38,090 nucleotides of DNA. It comes from Anaeromassilibacillus sp. An172. Its GTDB lineage: Bacteria; Bacillota; Clostridia; Oscillospirales; Acutalibacteraceae. The position numbers and the translations under genes were made by a program. This document shows positions 24,138 through 32,186 of this stretch, piece after piece (position 1 is the stretch's first letter; the number at the start of each line of letters is the position of its first letter). The stretch spans positions 1-38,090 of the forward strand of contig NZ_NFKS01000030.1 of the NCBI RefSeq assembly GCF_002160515.1, in the 5' to 3' direction. A model generated the notes under the pieces. The model was not told the DNA's origin. It saw nothing but the letters and a program-made list of their open reading frames with translations, and did not search any database.

Positions 24138-24482
24138 TGGTGGAGATGAGGAGAGTCGAACTCCTGTCCGAAAATCTCGCCTCACGGCTTTCTCCGAGCG
24201 CAGTTATTGTTTTGGGATTCCCCCATTATGACTCCCAACAACAGGATTCATAAGTCGGTAGTTTCTATTGTGTGACCAAAGCCGAAACACTCTTTGATTC
24301 ACATTTACCACTAATCGACGCCCTTACCTCAGCCGTGGTACTCCGAGGAAGAACGAGCTGCATTAAGCAGCTAAAGCAACTTTATTGTTGTTAGTTATTT
24401 TTAAGTTACGGATTTTATAGCGGTTCCGCACCGCTGCTCGCTTACCATGGCTTGAAATCCCCGTCGAAACCTTTACATCCCC
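24138..24482 (-). ncRNA. ssrA: tmRNA
   Basis: About 345 bases. The 5' end GGGGATGTAAAGG with GTTTCGACGGGGAT, and the 3' end with GGAGTTCGACTCTCC and CATCTCCACCA, form the tRNA-like acceptor and T arms: GGGGAUG pairs with CAUCUCC. The reading frame for the tag ends TNNNKVALAA and then TAA (around 24363-24390), a typical hydrophobic degradation tag. It rescues stalled ribosomes together with SmpB, encoded directly upstream. The 3' end is a known integration site for islands, and here it borders the accessory region. Confidence 0.95.
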
Positions 24483-24541
24483 TAATAGATTTATCTGGTT
24501 TTTACAAACCTTGTATTTAAAGCTGCTTTCTTTGGAAAAGT

Positions 24542-24570
24542 ATTATATCACTATTCCTATTACTTTTCAA
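24542..24570 (-). promoter_or_regulatory. ssrA promoter
   Basis: On the minus strand TTGAAA (24565-24570), a 17-base spacer and TATAAT (24542-24547) lie between smpB and ssrA. The start would fall about 50 bases before the mature tmRNA 5' end, leaving a short leader for RNase P to remove. Confidence 0.75.
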
Positions 24571-24580
24571 GAGATATTTG

Positions 24581-25042
24581 TCATTTTCTGCTTTCTTTCA
24601 TAGCTCTGTCGATATCTCTCTTGGCGCTTTTTGCCGCCATATCGGCTCTCTTATCATAGAGCTTTTTACCTCTGCACAGTCCTACCTGAACCTTTACTCT
24701 GCTTCCTTTAAAGTACAGGCTCAATGGTATGAGTGAATAGCCGGTTTGTTTTACCGTTCCGTAAAGCTTCATTATCTCTTTTTTATGCATTAAAAGTCTT
24801 CTTACCCTTACAGGGTCACGGTTAAAAATATTTCCGTGTTCATATGGACTTATATGCATACCATTTACAAAAATCTCGCCCTCCACTATAGAGCACCAGC
24901 TATCTTTCAGGTTTACCTTTCCGGCTCTCAGAGATTTTACCTCTGTTCCGCAAAGCTCTATTCCCGCTTCATAGCTTTCATCTACAAAGTAGTCGTGGTA
25001 GGCTTTTTTATTTTGAGCTATTGTTTTAAGTGACTCTTTCAT
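24581..25042 (-). CDS. smpB: SmpB, tmRNA-binding protein
   Basis: 153 aa, normal family length. Recognisable blocks are [65 protein letters not shown], and [27 protein letters not shown], plus the basic C-terminal tail. SmpB binds the tRNA-like part of tmRNA and reads the empty ribosomal A site. Its ATG overlaps the recR stop by one base (ATGA-type coupling), and its partner RNA ssrA follows immediately. Confidence 0.96.
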   Translation of the reverse strand: MKESLKTIAQNKKAYHDYFVDESYEAGIELCGTEVKSLRAGKVNLKDSWCSIVEGEIFVNGMHISPYEHGNIFNRDPVRVRRLLMHKKEIMKLYGTVKQTGYSLIPLSLYFKGSRVKVQVGLCRGKKLYDKRADMAAKSAKRDIDRAMKESRK

Positions 25043-25644
25043 TACAGTTCACTCCTGCCCTCTATTGCTCTGAGCAATGTTTCTTCGTCGGCGTACTCAA
25101 GATCTCCGCCTACAGGTATTCCATAGGCAAGTCTGGTGACTTTTACACCCAATGGCTTTAAAAGTCTTGAAATATACATGGCGGTTGTTTCCCCCTCAAC
25201 TGTGGGATTTGTTGCCATTATTACCTCTTTTACATTGCCGTTATTTATACGTGCCAGCAGTTCTTTTATGCACAGTCTATCGGGAGTTATGCCCTCAAGA
25301 GGAGAGATTACTCCGTGAAGCACATGGTAGGTTCCGTTAAACTCCCTTGTGTTCTCTATCGCCATGGCGTCCCTTGACTCTTCCACAACGCAGATAACTT
25401 CTTTATCCCTTTTAGGGTCGCTGCATATGGAACACTTTTCTTTATCTGTAAAATTACAGCAAACCGTGCAGTACTTTATTTTGTCGTGGGCGTCGGTTAT
25501 CGCCTTGGCAAAATCCGACGCCTCGTTTTGACTCATATTAAGCACATAATAGGCAAGCCTCTGAGCTGTCTTTATGCCTATTCCCGGCAATTTTTCAAAC
25601 TGCTCCACAAGCCTGTCCAAAGGTGCTACATTATAACTTCCCAT
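25042..25644 (-). CDS. recR: Recombination mediator RecR
   Basis: 200 aa from the ATG at 25644. The frame is open 11 codons further, but the family starts like [35 protein letters not shown], and the ATG lies 4 bases after the ybaB stop. Features in order: helix-hairpin-helix ([13 protein letters not shown]), a four-Cys zinc module ([18 protein letters not shown]), and a Toprim domain ([16 protein letters not shown] ... [18 protein letters not shown]). RecR loads RecA at gaps together with RecO. The order dnaX-ybaB-recR is widespread in bacteria. Confidence 0.96.
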   Translation of the reverse strand: MGSYNVAPLDRLVEQFEKLPGIGIKTAQRLAYYVLNMSQNEASDFAKAITDAHDKIKYCTVCCNFTDKEKCSICSDPKRDKEVICVVEESRDAMAIENTREFNGTYHVLHGVISPLEGITPDRLCIKELLARINNGNVKEVIMATNPTVEGETTAMYISRLLKPLGVKVTRLAYGIPVGGDLEYADEETLLRAIEGRSEL

Positions 25645-25648
25645 GTTA

Positions 25649-25999
25649 TCAGAACAAGCCCGGCAAGCTAAATCCACCGGAAAGCTCTGTCATTGTGTCT
25701 TCCTTATCCTTCTGAGCAGCTCTCAGTGCTTCGTTTACTGCAGCTGTGATAAGGTCGGAAAGCATCTCAACATCCTCCGGGTCAACAACTTCCGGCTTAA
25801 TGTCCATTGATTTGATTTCCATTTTACCTGTAACTGTTACGCTTACAGCATTTCCGCCTGCTGTTGCGGAATATTCTTTTTCATTGAGCACGTTTGATGC
25901 TTCGTCCATCTGCTCCTGCATTTTCTGTGCCTGCTTTGCAATCTGCTGAAGGTTTGTTCCTCCGTTGGAACCGTATCCCTTTGGTAATCTTGCTTTCAT
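25649..25999 (-). CDS. ybaB: YbaB/EbfC nucleoid-associated protein
   Basis: 116 aa from the ATG at 25999, which has GGAGG 8 bases upstream; the five-codon longer frame has no site. Family features: a Gly/Pro N-terminus ([14 protein letters not shown]), a long helix [19 protein letters not shown], beta-strands with [21 protein letters not shown], and the [19 protein letters not shown] helix. It forms a small dimer binding DNA. It lies between dnaX and recR, as in most bacteria. Confidence 0.93.
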   Translation of the reverse strand: MKARLPKGYGSNGGTNLQQIAKQAQKMQEQMDEASNVLNEKEYSATAGGNAVSVTVTGKMEIKSMDIKPEVVDPEDVEMLSDLITAAVNEALRAAQKDKEDTMTELSGGFSLPGLF

Positions 26000-26055
26000 A
26001 AGTATGTCCTCCAATTTAATAAATATTTATTCAAAAGTTTTATTTGCTAAATCAA

Positions 26056-27756
26056 TTATTCTTCCGTCACTTCGATACCCAAACTCTTAAAGTTTTCTGT
26101 GAGCTTTTCCATTGGGTCTTCCTTTTCCTCACGGATTTTCTTTTCAGGTGGTCTGTATGGTCCCAGGCTGTAGGTTGCACCGGTGATTTCCAAAACAGCT
26201 TCCCTGATTTTTTCCCTTTGTGACGACTGTTTTAAAAGCTGGAAAGGAATATCTGACGGAGAGTCTATCAATATATATCTGCCGCTGACATATGCTTTTG
26301 TTCCGTCAAAAGCGGCTGAAATGGTTTTTGAATATTTCCTGAGATTCTCCACTACTTCTTTCCAGTTTGGGAATGGCTTTGCATTTCGGTAAATCTCATC
26401 TACATCAACCGCTCCCCTTTTTCTTTGAGGTTCTCTCGAAGAATTTTGAGGGTCTTCTGTCTGATTGGAAACAGTATTCTCTAAACTATCTGTGTCCTTA
26501 AACTCAGCAGTGTTTTCTGATGTTTCAGCCTTATTGGAAGTTTCTCCGTTTTTATTCAGATTGTCATCTTTTTGAACTGTCAAAGTTCCGCTTGAAATCA
26601 TGTTCATAAGGCGGTTTACGGTTCGCTCCAAAGCTCCGATTCTGCTTAAAACCGCATCCTCTGTCACATCAAGCTGAGGAGAACAAAGTTTAACTACAGC
26701 AGTTTCCATTTCTGTTCTGCTGTCTGCTCCCCTGTTCATTCTCTCGAAAGCCGAACCCAAAACATCCATAATATGGACGATTTCCGAAAGGCTTATTCTC
26801 TCCGCATGGGACTTCAAAACCTCAAGTTCATCTCTTCCCACAACAAGAATATCATCCGGGTTCTTTACGCTTTTTAAAAGCATAAGATTTCGGAAATGCT
26901 CGGTAAGCTCTTCGCAAAGTCTTGCCATGTCCTTTGACTCACCGTAGAGCTTTGCAATAAGCTCTAAAGCTTCTCCGCAGTTTTTATTTATGCAGGATGA
27001 CGCCATGTCGTACACATAGCCCCTTCCCGAAAGGCCTGCCGCTTCTCTGACAACCGAAAGTGTTATTTCCCCGCCGCTCAAACCTATGCATCTATCTGTC
27101 AAAGACAGCGCATCTCTCAATGCTCCGTCGGCTATTGCCGCTATAAGCAAAGCCGCATCGTCGGTTATTGAACAGCCCTCCTGTTCAACCACATATTTCA
27201 GTCTGTCCTTTATTACATGAGGATTTATTCTGTGAAAATCAAACCTCTGGCAGCGTGAAATTATAGTAGCAGGAAGCTTGTGAACCTCTGTGGTAGCTAA
27301 GATAAATATAACGTGTGAGGGCGGCTCTTCCAAGGTTTTAAGCAAAGCATTAAAAGCTTCTTGGGTGAGCATATGCACCTCGTCGATTATATACACTTTA
27401 TATTTGCCCTTTGCCGGAGTGAAAACTGCACCGTCTATGACGCTTCTGATATCGTCAATTCTTCTGTTGCTGGCGGCGTCCATTTCCACAATGTCCTGAA
27501 AGCTTCCGTCCTCTGCCGCAATACAGTTTTCACACTTGCCGCAGGGGTTTCCGTTTTCCGGAGAAAGACAATTCACAGCCTTTGCCAAAATTTTGGCGCA
27601 GGTGGTTTTACCGGTACCACGGGAGCCTGTAAACAGATATGCGTGGTTTATTCTTCCGGATTTCAGTTCGTTTACAAGGGTAGTTGTTATATGCTCCTGA
27701 CCTGAAACATCATCAAATGTTTTTGGTCTCCATTTTCTGTACAGAACCTGATACAA
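26056..27756 (-). CDS. dnaX: DNA polymerase III subunits gamma/tau
   Basis: 566 aa with a TTG start preceded by GGGGGTGAG. N-terminal AAA+ clamp-loader domain: LYRKWRPKTFDDVSGQEHI, Walker A GSRGTGKTT, zinc module (C-x8-C-x2-C-x2-C in NCLSPENGNPCGKCENC), DEVHML, and sensor 1 ATTEVHKLPATIISRCQRF. Domain III follows to about residue 370. A Ser/Asn/Glu-rich linker (about 385-440) leads to a tau-like C-terminal domain (WKEVVENLRKYSKTISAAF). The gene follows the SRP RNA, a common Firmicutes arrangement. Confidence 0.96.
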   Translation of the reverse strand: MYQVLYRKWRPKTFDDVSGQEHITTTLVNELKSGRINHAYLFTGSRGTGKTTCAKILAKAVNCLSPENGNPCGKCENCIAAEDGSFQDIVEMDAASNRRIDDIRSVIDGAVFTPAKGKYKVYIIDEVHMLTQEAFNALLKTLEEPPSHVIFILATTEVHKLPATIISRCQRFDFHRINPHVIKDRLKYVVEQEGCSITDDAALLIAAIADGALRDALSLTDRCIGLSGGEITLSVVREAAGLSGRGYVYDMASSCINKNCGEALELIAKLYGESKDMARLCEELTEHFRNLMLLKSVKNPDDILVVGRDELEVLKSHAERISLSEIVHIMDVLGSAFERMNRGADSRTEMETAVVKLCSPQLDVTEDAVLSRIGALERTVNRLMNMISSGTLTVQKDDNLNKNGETSNKAETSENTAEFKDTDSLENTVSNQTEDPQNSSREPQRKRGAVDVDEIYRNAKPFPNWKEVVENLRKYSKTISAAFDGTKAYVSGRYILIDSPSDIPFQLLKQSSQREKIREAVLEITGATYSLGPYRPPEKKIREEKEDPMEKLTENFKSLGIEVTEE

Positions 27757-27784
27757 TCAACTCACCCCCGAAATAAAAGTAAAA

Positions 27785-27980
27785 TGCAAGCCTTTGCGAA
27801 ACATTTATCCTTTTGGGGATCTCCTGCTCGCCGTCGCATAAATAAGTGAACGACAGACTTACTGTATCGCATCAAGTGCACTGCTTAATGCTGCTCAGTT
27901 CCCTGCCTGACATGGTTCACAGGCCTCAATCGTACAGGGCCTGCCGCTCACTTATCCATGCGAAAACTCATAGACTTGCA
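27785..27980 (-). ncRNA. ffs: Signal recognition particle RNA
   Basis: About 196 bases on the minus strand. The apical domain has the universal SRP core: CATGTCAGG, then GGAACTGAGCAGCATTAAG, flanked by GGCCTGTGAAC and its partner region. The ends pair as TGCAAG / CTTGCA (27985-27980 side and 27785-27790), giving the long rod. It binds Ffh and targets membrane proteins. The exact 5' and 3' ends are uncertain by several bases. It lies 28 bases upstream of dnaX. Confidence 0.88.
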
Positions 27981-28163
27981 TTCCGCTGTGTAGTATACCA
28001 TGAATTAACCAAAAAATCAAGAGTGTTTTTGAGATTTTTTACAAAAAGTATTTTAAGACGTTTTATCACAGATTAAAATTATAAATAAAACAACATCTTA
28101 TATCCACAAATTCTTTATTTCATGCTATTATATAGATAAACTTTATATAAGCAGTGAAATAAA

Positions 28164-28475
28164 ATGAAAAATATTCTTGAAACCATAACTAAATATCGAC
28201 TTGAGCGTGGATGGACGGAATATCAGCTTGCAGAACACTCCGGACTTCCTCAATCTACCATTTCTTCCCAGTACAGAAAGGACATGGTTCCCTCTGTCCC
28301 CTCTTTGGAAAAAATATGCAATGCTTTCGGAATAACTCTTTCTCACCTTTTTGCCGAGGACGACGCTCCTGTAACCCTTACCCACTCCCAAAAAATTCTT
28401 CTGGAAAAATGGTCAAAGCTTAACAAGGAACAGCAGGACATTCTTTTTGAACTGATTGATAAAATGCATTGCTGA
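28164..28475 (+). CDS. XRE-family helix-turn-helix regulator
   Basis: 103 aa. The ribosome site is weak. The N-terminal 65 residues are a Cro/C1-type helix-turn-helix: ITKYRLERGWTEYQLAEHSGLPQSTISSQYRK, then PSVPSLEKICNAFGITLSHLFAED. The rest is a short helical tail ending in LNKEQQDILFELIDKMHC, common in small host-encoded XRE regulators. An extended -10-like TGCTATTAT lies at 28123-28131. A terminator follows at 28588-28605. It stands alone with no evident target gene; it may regulate its own gene. Not obviously linked to the hydrogenase operon. Confidence 0.88.
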   Translation: MKNILETITKYRLERGWTEYQLAEHSGLPQSTISSQYRKDMVPSVPSLEKICNAFGITLSHLFAEDDAPVTLTHSQKILLEKWSKLNKEQQDILFELIDKMHC

Positions 28476-28587
28476 TAAAAATTTAACAGCAACAAATTGT
28501 ACTTAAAAAACTCCTAATTATCCATATTCCAGAATTTGTATTTTTATCCTTTTTTCAAACTCAAATAAATCACGATTTTTTATTTTT

Positions 28588-28616
28588 AACAGCCGAAAGG
28601 CTGTTTTTTCTTTTTT
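28588..28616 (+). terminator. Terminator after the XRE gene
   Basis: AACAGCC GAAA GGCTGTT (28588-28605), a 7-bp stem with a stable GAAA loop, is followed by TTTTTCTTTTTT. It isolates the hydrogenase operon from upstream transcription. Confidence 0.85.
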
Positions 28617-28646
28617 AAATCAAAAATTTTTATTTCAAATCCTGCA

Positions 28647-28675
28647 TATAATTTAAGATGTTAATTCATTGACAA
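28647..28675 (+). promoter_or_regulatory. Possible promoter with Rex-like operator for the hydrogenase operon
   Basis: TATAAT at 28647-28652 is followed by ATGTTAA TTCA TTGACAA at 28658-28675, which matches 12 of the 14 fixed bases of the Rex consensus TTGTTAA-N4-TTAACAA. The site would cover the transcription start. Rex senses NADH/NAD+ and commonly controls hydrogenase genes in Clostridia. Weak points: no good -35 box, and the start codon is about 260 bases away. The leader (28676-28933) contains a 9-bp stem TTCCTATTC / GAATAGGAA and an inverted repeat GATAAA / TTTATC at 28870-28885 or nearby. Confidence 0.4.
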
Positions 28676-28933
28676 CTTTATTACCGGGCTTGAGTGGGTG
28701 TATGACTGAGTATATTTTCCTATTCAATCAAAATTATGCAGGAATAGGAATTTAAAAATTCAAAATCAGTTATTAGTGTATAAAATTTCACTCATGAGAT
28801 TAAATTTTTGTGGACTTTTGAATAAATATATGTTATTATGTAGTTGTATGCATAAGAACAGATAAAATTATTTATCGTTTAAAGAGAATATTGATGTTGC
28901 ATAATTATTTTATTGCTAAGGAGGAAATAACAG

Positions 28934-29431
28934 ATGCAAAAGAAAATAAGCAGTATTCCTTTTAACGGAACTGCCGAGCAGGAAGCCAAGCTTAAAGAGA
29001 TTATCGCAAAACACAAAGATGATCCAGGTGCAGTAATGCCCGTTTTGCAGGAAGCACAGGAAGTTTACGGCTATCTGCCAATAGAAGTTCAGAAGATGAT
29101 TGCTGAGGGTCTTTCAGTTCCTCTGGAAGAGGTTTACGGAGTATCTACTTTCTATTCACAGTTTTCACTTACACCAAAGGGACAGTACAACATCTCTGTC
29201 TGTCTTGGAACAGCCTGCTATGTTAAGGGCGCAGGAAAGATTATTGAAAGAATTTCCGAGATTTTGGGAATAGGTGCTGAGGAATGTACCGCAGACGGAA
29301 GATTTTCTCTTACAGCCTGCCGCTGCATAGGCGCATGCGGTTTGGCTCCTGTAATGACTGTAAACGACGATGTTTACGGACGTCTTGAGGTTGAGGATAT
29401 CGACGGAATACTTGCAAAGTACATGGCATAA
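28934..29431 (+). CDS. hydC: Bifurcating hydrogenase, NuoE-like [2Fe-2S] subunit
   Basis: 165 aa; AAGGAGG upstream. NuoE/HndA family: helical N-terminal half (AVMPVLQEAQEVYGYLPIEVQKMIAEGLSV), VYGVSTFYSQFSLTPKGQY, then thioredoxin-like [2Fe-2S] ligands in CLGTACYVKGA and TACRCIGACGLAPVM. In HydABC hydrogenases this subunit takes part in electron bifurcation, coupling NADH and ferredoxin oxidation to H2 formation in the cytoplasm. First gene of a five-gene operon with tight spacing. Confidence 0.93.
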   Translation: MQKKISSIPFNGTAEQEAKLKEIIAKHKDDPGAVMPVLQEAQEVYGYLPIEVQKMIAEGLSVPLEEVYGVSTFYSQFSLTPKGQYNISVCLGTACYVKGAGKIIERISEILGIGAEECTADGRFSLTACRCIGACGLAPVMTVNDDVYGRLEVEDIDGILAKYMA

Positions 29432-29442
29432 GGGCATAAAGT

Positions 29443-29994
29443 ATGAGGGAGCTTTCTTTAAATGTAATGGACATTGCTCAAAACTCCGTAAGAGCGAAAG
29501 CCTCTGTTATTAAAATAGAAATTACAGAGAATACGGAACAGAGCACTTTGGAAATAAAAATTACCGACGACGGCTGCGGTATGTCCGAAGAACAGGTAAA
29601 AAGCGTTATTGACCCGTTTTTTACCACGAGAACCACCAGGAAGGTAGGACTTGGTATCCCTCTCTTTAAAATGGCGGCAGAACAGACGGGCGGATACCTT
29701 GACATTAAGTCACAATTAGGAAAAGGAACTGTTGTAACCGCTAAATTTATTTCATCCCACATGGATATGACTCCTCTCGGAGATATAAATTCAACAATTT
29801 CAATTTTAATCCGCTGTAATCCCGACACAAACATTGTATTTACTCATTCGGTTGACGACAAAACCTTTACTCTCGACACCAGAGAGCTTAAAGAGGTGCT
29901 TGGTGATGTTCCTCTGGACACGCCGGAGGTCATGCAGTGGATTGATGATTACTTAAAAGAACAAACAGAAATACTTTACGGAGGTGCGTTATAA
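29443..29994 (+). CDS. Stand-alone histidine-kinase-type ATPase domain protein
   Basis: 183 aa. An HATPase_c fold without receiver or phospho-acceptor domain: N box MDIAQNSVRAKAS, G1 DDGCGM, F box DPFFTTR, G2 GLGIPLFK, then GTVVTAKF. The last 70 residues are a small domain of unknown role (STISILIRCNPDTNIVFTHSV). It sits between hydC and the hndB-like gene, abutting the latter. Such a gene is often found here in clostridial hydrogenase operons, yet its role is not clear to me. It may be an anti-sigma-like switch or sensor of nucleotide state. Confidence 0.85.
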   Translation: MRELSLNVMDIAQNSVRAKASVIKIEITENTEQSTLEIKITDDGCGMSEEQVKSVIDPFFTTRTTRKVGLGIPLFKMAAEQTGGYLDIKSQLGKGTVVTAKFISSHMDMTPLGDINSTISILIRCNPDTNIVFTHSVDDKTFTLDTRELKEVLGDVPLDTPEVMQWIDDYLKEQTEILYGGAL

Positions 29995-30363
29995 ATGAAA
30001 TCTTTAGCCGAATTACAGGCAATCAGAGATAGAGCAAAGGCACAGCTTAATATGCGTCAGGACAATCCGGACGCTATCAGAGTTCTTGTTGGTATGGCAA
30101 CATGCGGAATAGCAGCAGGAGCAAGACCTGTGCTTAACGCTTTCACAGAAGAAATAGCAAAAAGAGGTCTTACAAACGTAACAGTTACACAGACAGGTTG
30201 TATCGGTATTTGCCAGTTTGAGCCGGTTGTAGAAATTGAAGTTCCGGGCGAGGACAAGGTTACATATGTAAAGATGACACCTGAAAAGGTAGCAAAGGTT
30301 GTTAATGACCATATTGTAAATAAAAACGTAGTTACCGAATACACAATCGGTGCAAACTCATAA
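29995..30363 (+). CDS. HndB-like [2Fe-2S] thioredoxin-fold protein
   Basis: 122 aa; ATG directly after the previous stop, with GGAGG within the preceding gene. Cysteine ligands sit in MATCGIAAGARPV and QTGCIGICQFEPVVEIE, the [2Fe-2S] thioredoxin-like pattern (four Cys: C-x~40-C-x3-C plus the first region). It resembles HndB of NADP-reducing hydrogenase operons and the N-terminal domain of the HydB protein that follows. Likely an extra electron-carrying subunit. Confidence 0.88.
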   Translation: MKSLAELQAIRDRAKAQLNMRQDNPDAIRVLVGMATCGIAAGARPVLNAFTEEIAKRGLTNVTVTQTGCIGICQFEPVVEIEVPGEDKVTYVKMTPEKVAKVVNDHIVNKNVVTEYTIGANS

Positions 30364-30378
30364 CAGGGAGGAAAACAT

Positions 30379-32166
30379 ATGTATCGTTCTAACGTGCTTG
30401 TATGCGGCGGTACCGGTTGTACCTCCTCAAACAGCGAACTTATAATTGAAAAGCTCAAGGAAGAGATTGCGGCAAAAGGTCTTGAAAAGGAAGTTAATGT
30501 TATCAGAACCGGCTGCTTCGGTCTTTGTGCTTTGGGTCCAATCATGATTGTATATCCGGAAGGCAGCTTCTACAGCATGGTAAAGGTTGAGGATATTCCG
30601 GAAATTGTTGAAGAGCATCTTCTCAAAGGCCGTATTGTTAAAAGACTTCTCTATCAGGAGACAGTTGAACAGGATACAATCAAGAGCCTTAACCACACAC
30701 CTTTCTATGAGAAACAGAAGAGAGTTGCTCTGAGAAACTGCGGCGTTATCAATCCTGAGAAAATCGACGAGTACATAGCTATGGACGGTTATGCAGCTCT
30801 CGGTAAGGTTTTGACAGAGATGACACCACAGCAGGTTATCGATGAAATCAAGGCTTCCGGTCTCAGAGGAAGAGGCGGCGGCGGCTTCCCAACCGGTCTT
30901 AAATGGAGCTTTGCAGCTGCAAACGAAGCTGACCAGAAATATGTAGGCTGTAACGCCGACGAAGGCGACCCGGGCGCATTTATGGACAGATCTGTTCTCG
31001 AGGGCGACCCGCACAGCGTTTTGGAAGCAATGGCTATTGCAGGTTACGCAATCGGCGCTTCCAAGGGTTATATCTATGTAAGAGCTGAATATCCTATCGC
31101 TGTTCACAGACTTCAGATAGCTATTGACCAGGCTCACGAGTACGGACTTTTGGGCGACAACATTTTCGGAACTGATTTCTCCTTTGACATCCAGTTAAGA
31201 CTCGGCGCCGGCGCATTCGTATGCGGTGAGGAAACTGCATTGCTCACATCTATCGAGGGCAAGCGTGGCGAGCCTCGTCCACGTCCTCCATTCCCTGCTG
31301 TTAAGGGTCTTTACGGCAAGCCTACAATCCTCAACAACGTTGAGACATACGCTAATATCTGCCAGATTATCTTAAACGGCGCACAGTGGTTCAAGGATAT
31401 GGGAACCGAAAAGAGCGCAGGTACAAAGGTATTCGCTTTGGGCGGAAAAATCAAGCATACAGGTCTTGTTGAAGTTGAAATGGGAACAACTCTCCGTGAA
31501 ATCGTTGAAGAAATCGGCGGCGGTGTTCCCGGCGGCAGAAAGTTCAAGGCAGCTCAGACAGGCGGTCCTTCCGGCGGATGTATCCCTGCTTCCCACCTTG
31601 ATGTTCCGATTGATTACGACAACCTTATCGCTATCGGCTCAATGATGGGTTCCGGCGGACTTATCGTTATGGACGACACAACATGTATGGTTGATATTGC
31701 AAAATTCTTCCTTGAGTTTACAGTTGACGAGTCCTGCGGTAAATGTACTCCTTGCCGTATCGGTACAAAGAGACTTTTGGAAATGCTTGACAAAATCACA
31801 ATAGGTCAGGGTACTCCTGAACTTATTGACGAGATGGAAAAGCTCTGCTATTACATTAAAGAGAATTCACTTTGCGGACTTGGTCAGACAGCTCCTAACC
31901 CTGTTCTTTCCACACTTCATTTCTTCCGTGACGAATATATGGCTCACGTTGTAGATAAGAAATGTCCTGCTCACGTATGTAAGAAGCTTCTCCAGTACAA
32001 GATTATTGAGGATAAGTGCCGTGGATGTACAGCTTGTTCAAGAGTATGTCCTGTTGGCGCAATTCAGGGCAGCGTGAAACAGCCTCACGTTATTGATCCT
32101 AACAAGTGTATCAAGTGCGGCGCTTGTATGGAAAAATGTAAGTTTGACGCAATTATAAAGGAATAA
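30379..32166 (+). CDS. hydB: Bifurcating hydrogenase, NuoF-like flavin subunit
   Basis: 595 aa; GGGAGG upstream. Domains in order: N-terminal thioredoxin-like [2Fe-2S] (CGGTGCTSSNSELI ... TGCFGLCALGP, about 10-60), NADH/FMN domain (GLRGRGGGGFPTGLKWSF, YVGCNADEGDPGAFMDR, CGEETALL; 160-330), a SLBB-like part, a [4Fe-4S] site ESCGKCTPCRIGTKRL (about 450), and two C-terminal [4Fe-4S] clusters (CRGCTACSRVCPVG and CIKCGACMEKCKFD). It binds NAD(H) and FMN and is the electron-bifurcation centre of HydABC. Full length. Confidence 0.95.
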   Translation: MYRSNVLVCGGTGCTSSNSELIIEKLKEEIAAKGLEKEVNVIRTGCFGLCALGPIMIVYPEGSFYSMVKVEDIPEIVEEHLLKGRIVKRLLYQETVEQDTIKSLNHTPFYEKQKRVALRNCGVINPEKIDEYIAMDGYAALGKVLTEMTPQQVIDEIKASGLRGRGGGGFPTGLKWSFAAANEADQKYVGCNADEGDPGAFMDRSVLEGDPHSVLEAMAIAGYAIGASKGYIYVRAEYPIAVHRLQIAIDQAHEYGLLGDNIFGTDFSFDIQLRLGAGAFVCGEETALLTSIEGKRGEPRPRPPFPAVKGLYGKPTILNNVETYANICQIILNGAQWFKDMGTEKSAGTKVFALGGKIKHTGLVEVEMGTTLREIVEEIGGGVPGGRKFKAAQTGGPSGGCIPASHLDVPIDYDNLIAIGSMMGSGGLIVMDDTTCMVDIAKFFLEFTVDESCGKCTPCRIGTKRLLEMLDKITIGQGTPELIDEMEKLCYYIKENSLCGLGQTAPNPVLSTLHFFRDEYMAHVVDKKCPAHVCKKLLQYKIIEDKCRGCTACSRVCPVGAIQGSVKQPHVIDPNKCIKCGACMEKCKFDAIIKE

Positions 32167-32186
32167 GAGAAAGGAGATAATTTAAA

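Noticed and set aside
24138-24165. att duplication of the ssrA 3' end within the window
   Set aside because: No second copy of the tmRNA 3' sequence was found left of ssrA by eye.
28676-28933. Riboswitch in the hydrogenase leader
   Set aside because: Only short stems are visible; no known aptamer core and no terminator-antiterminator pair.
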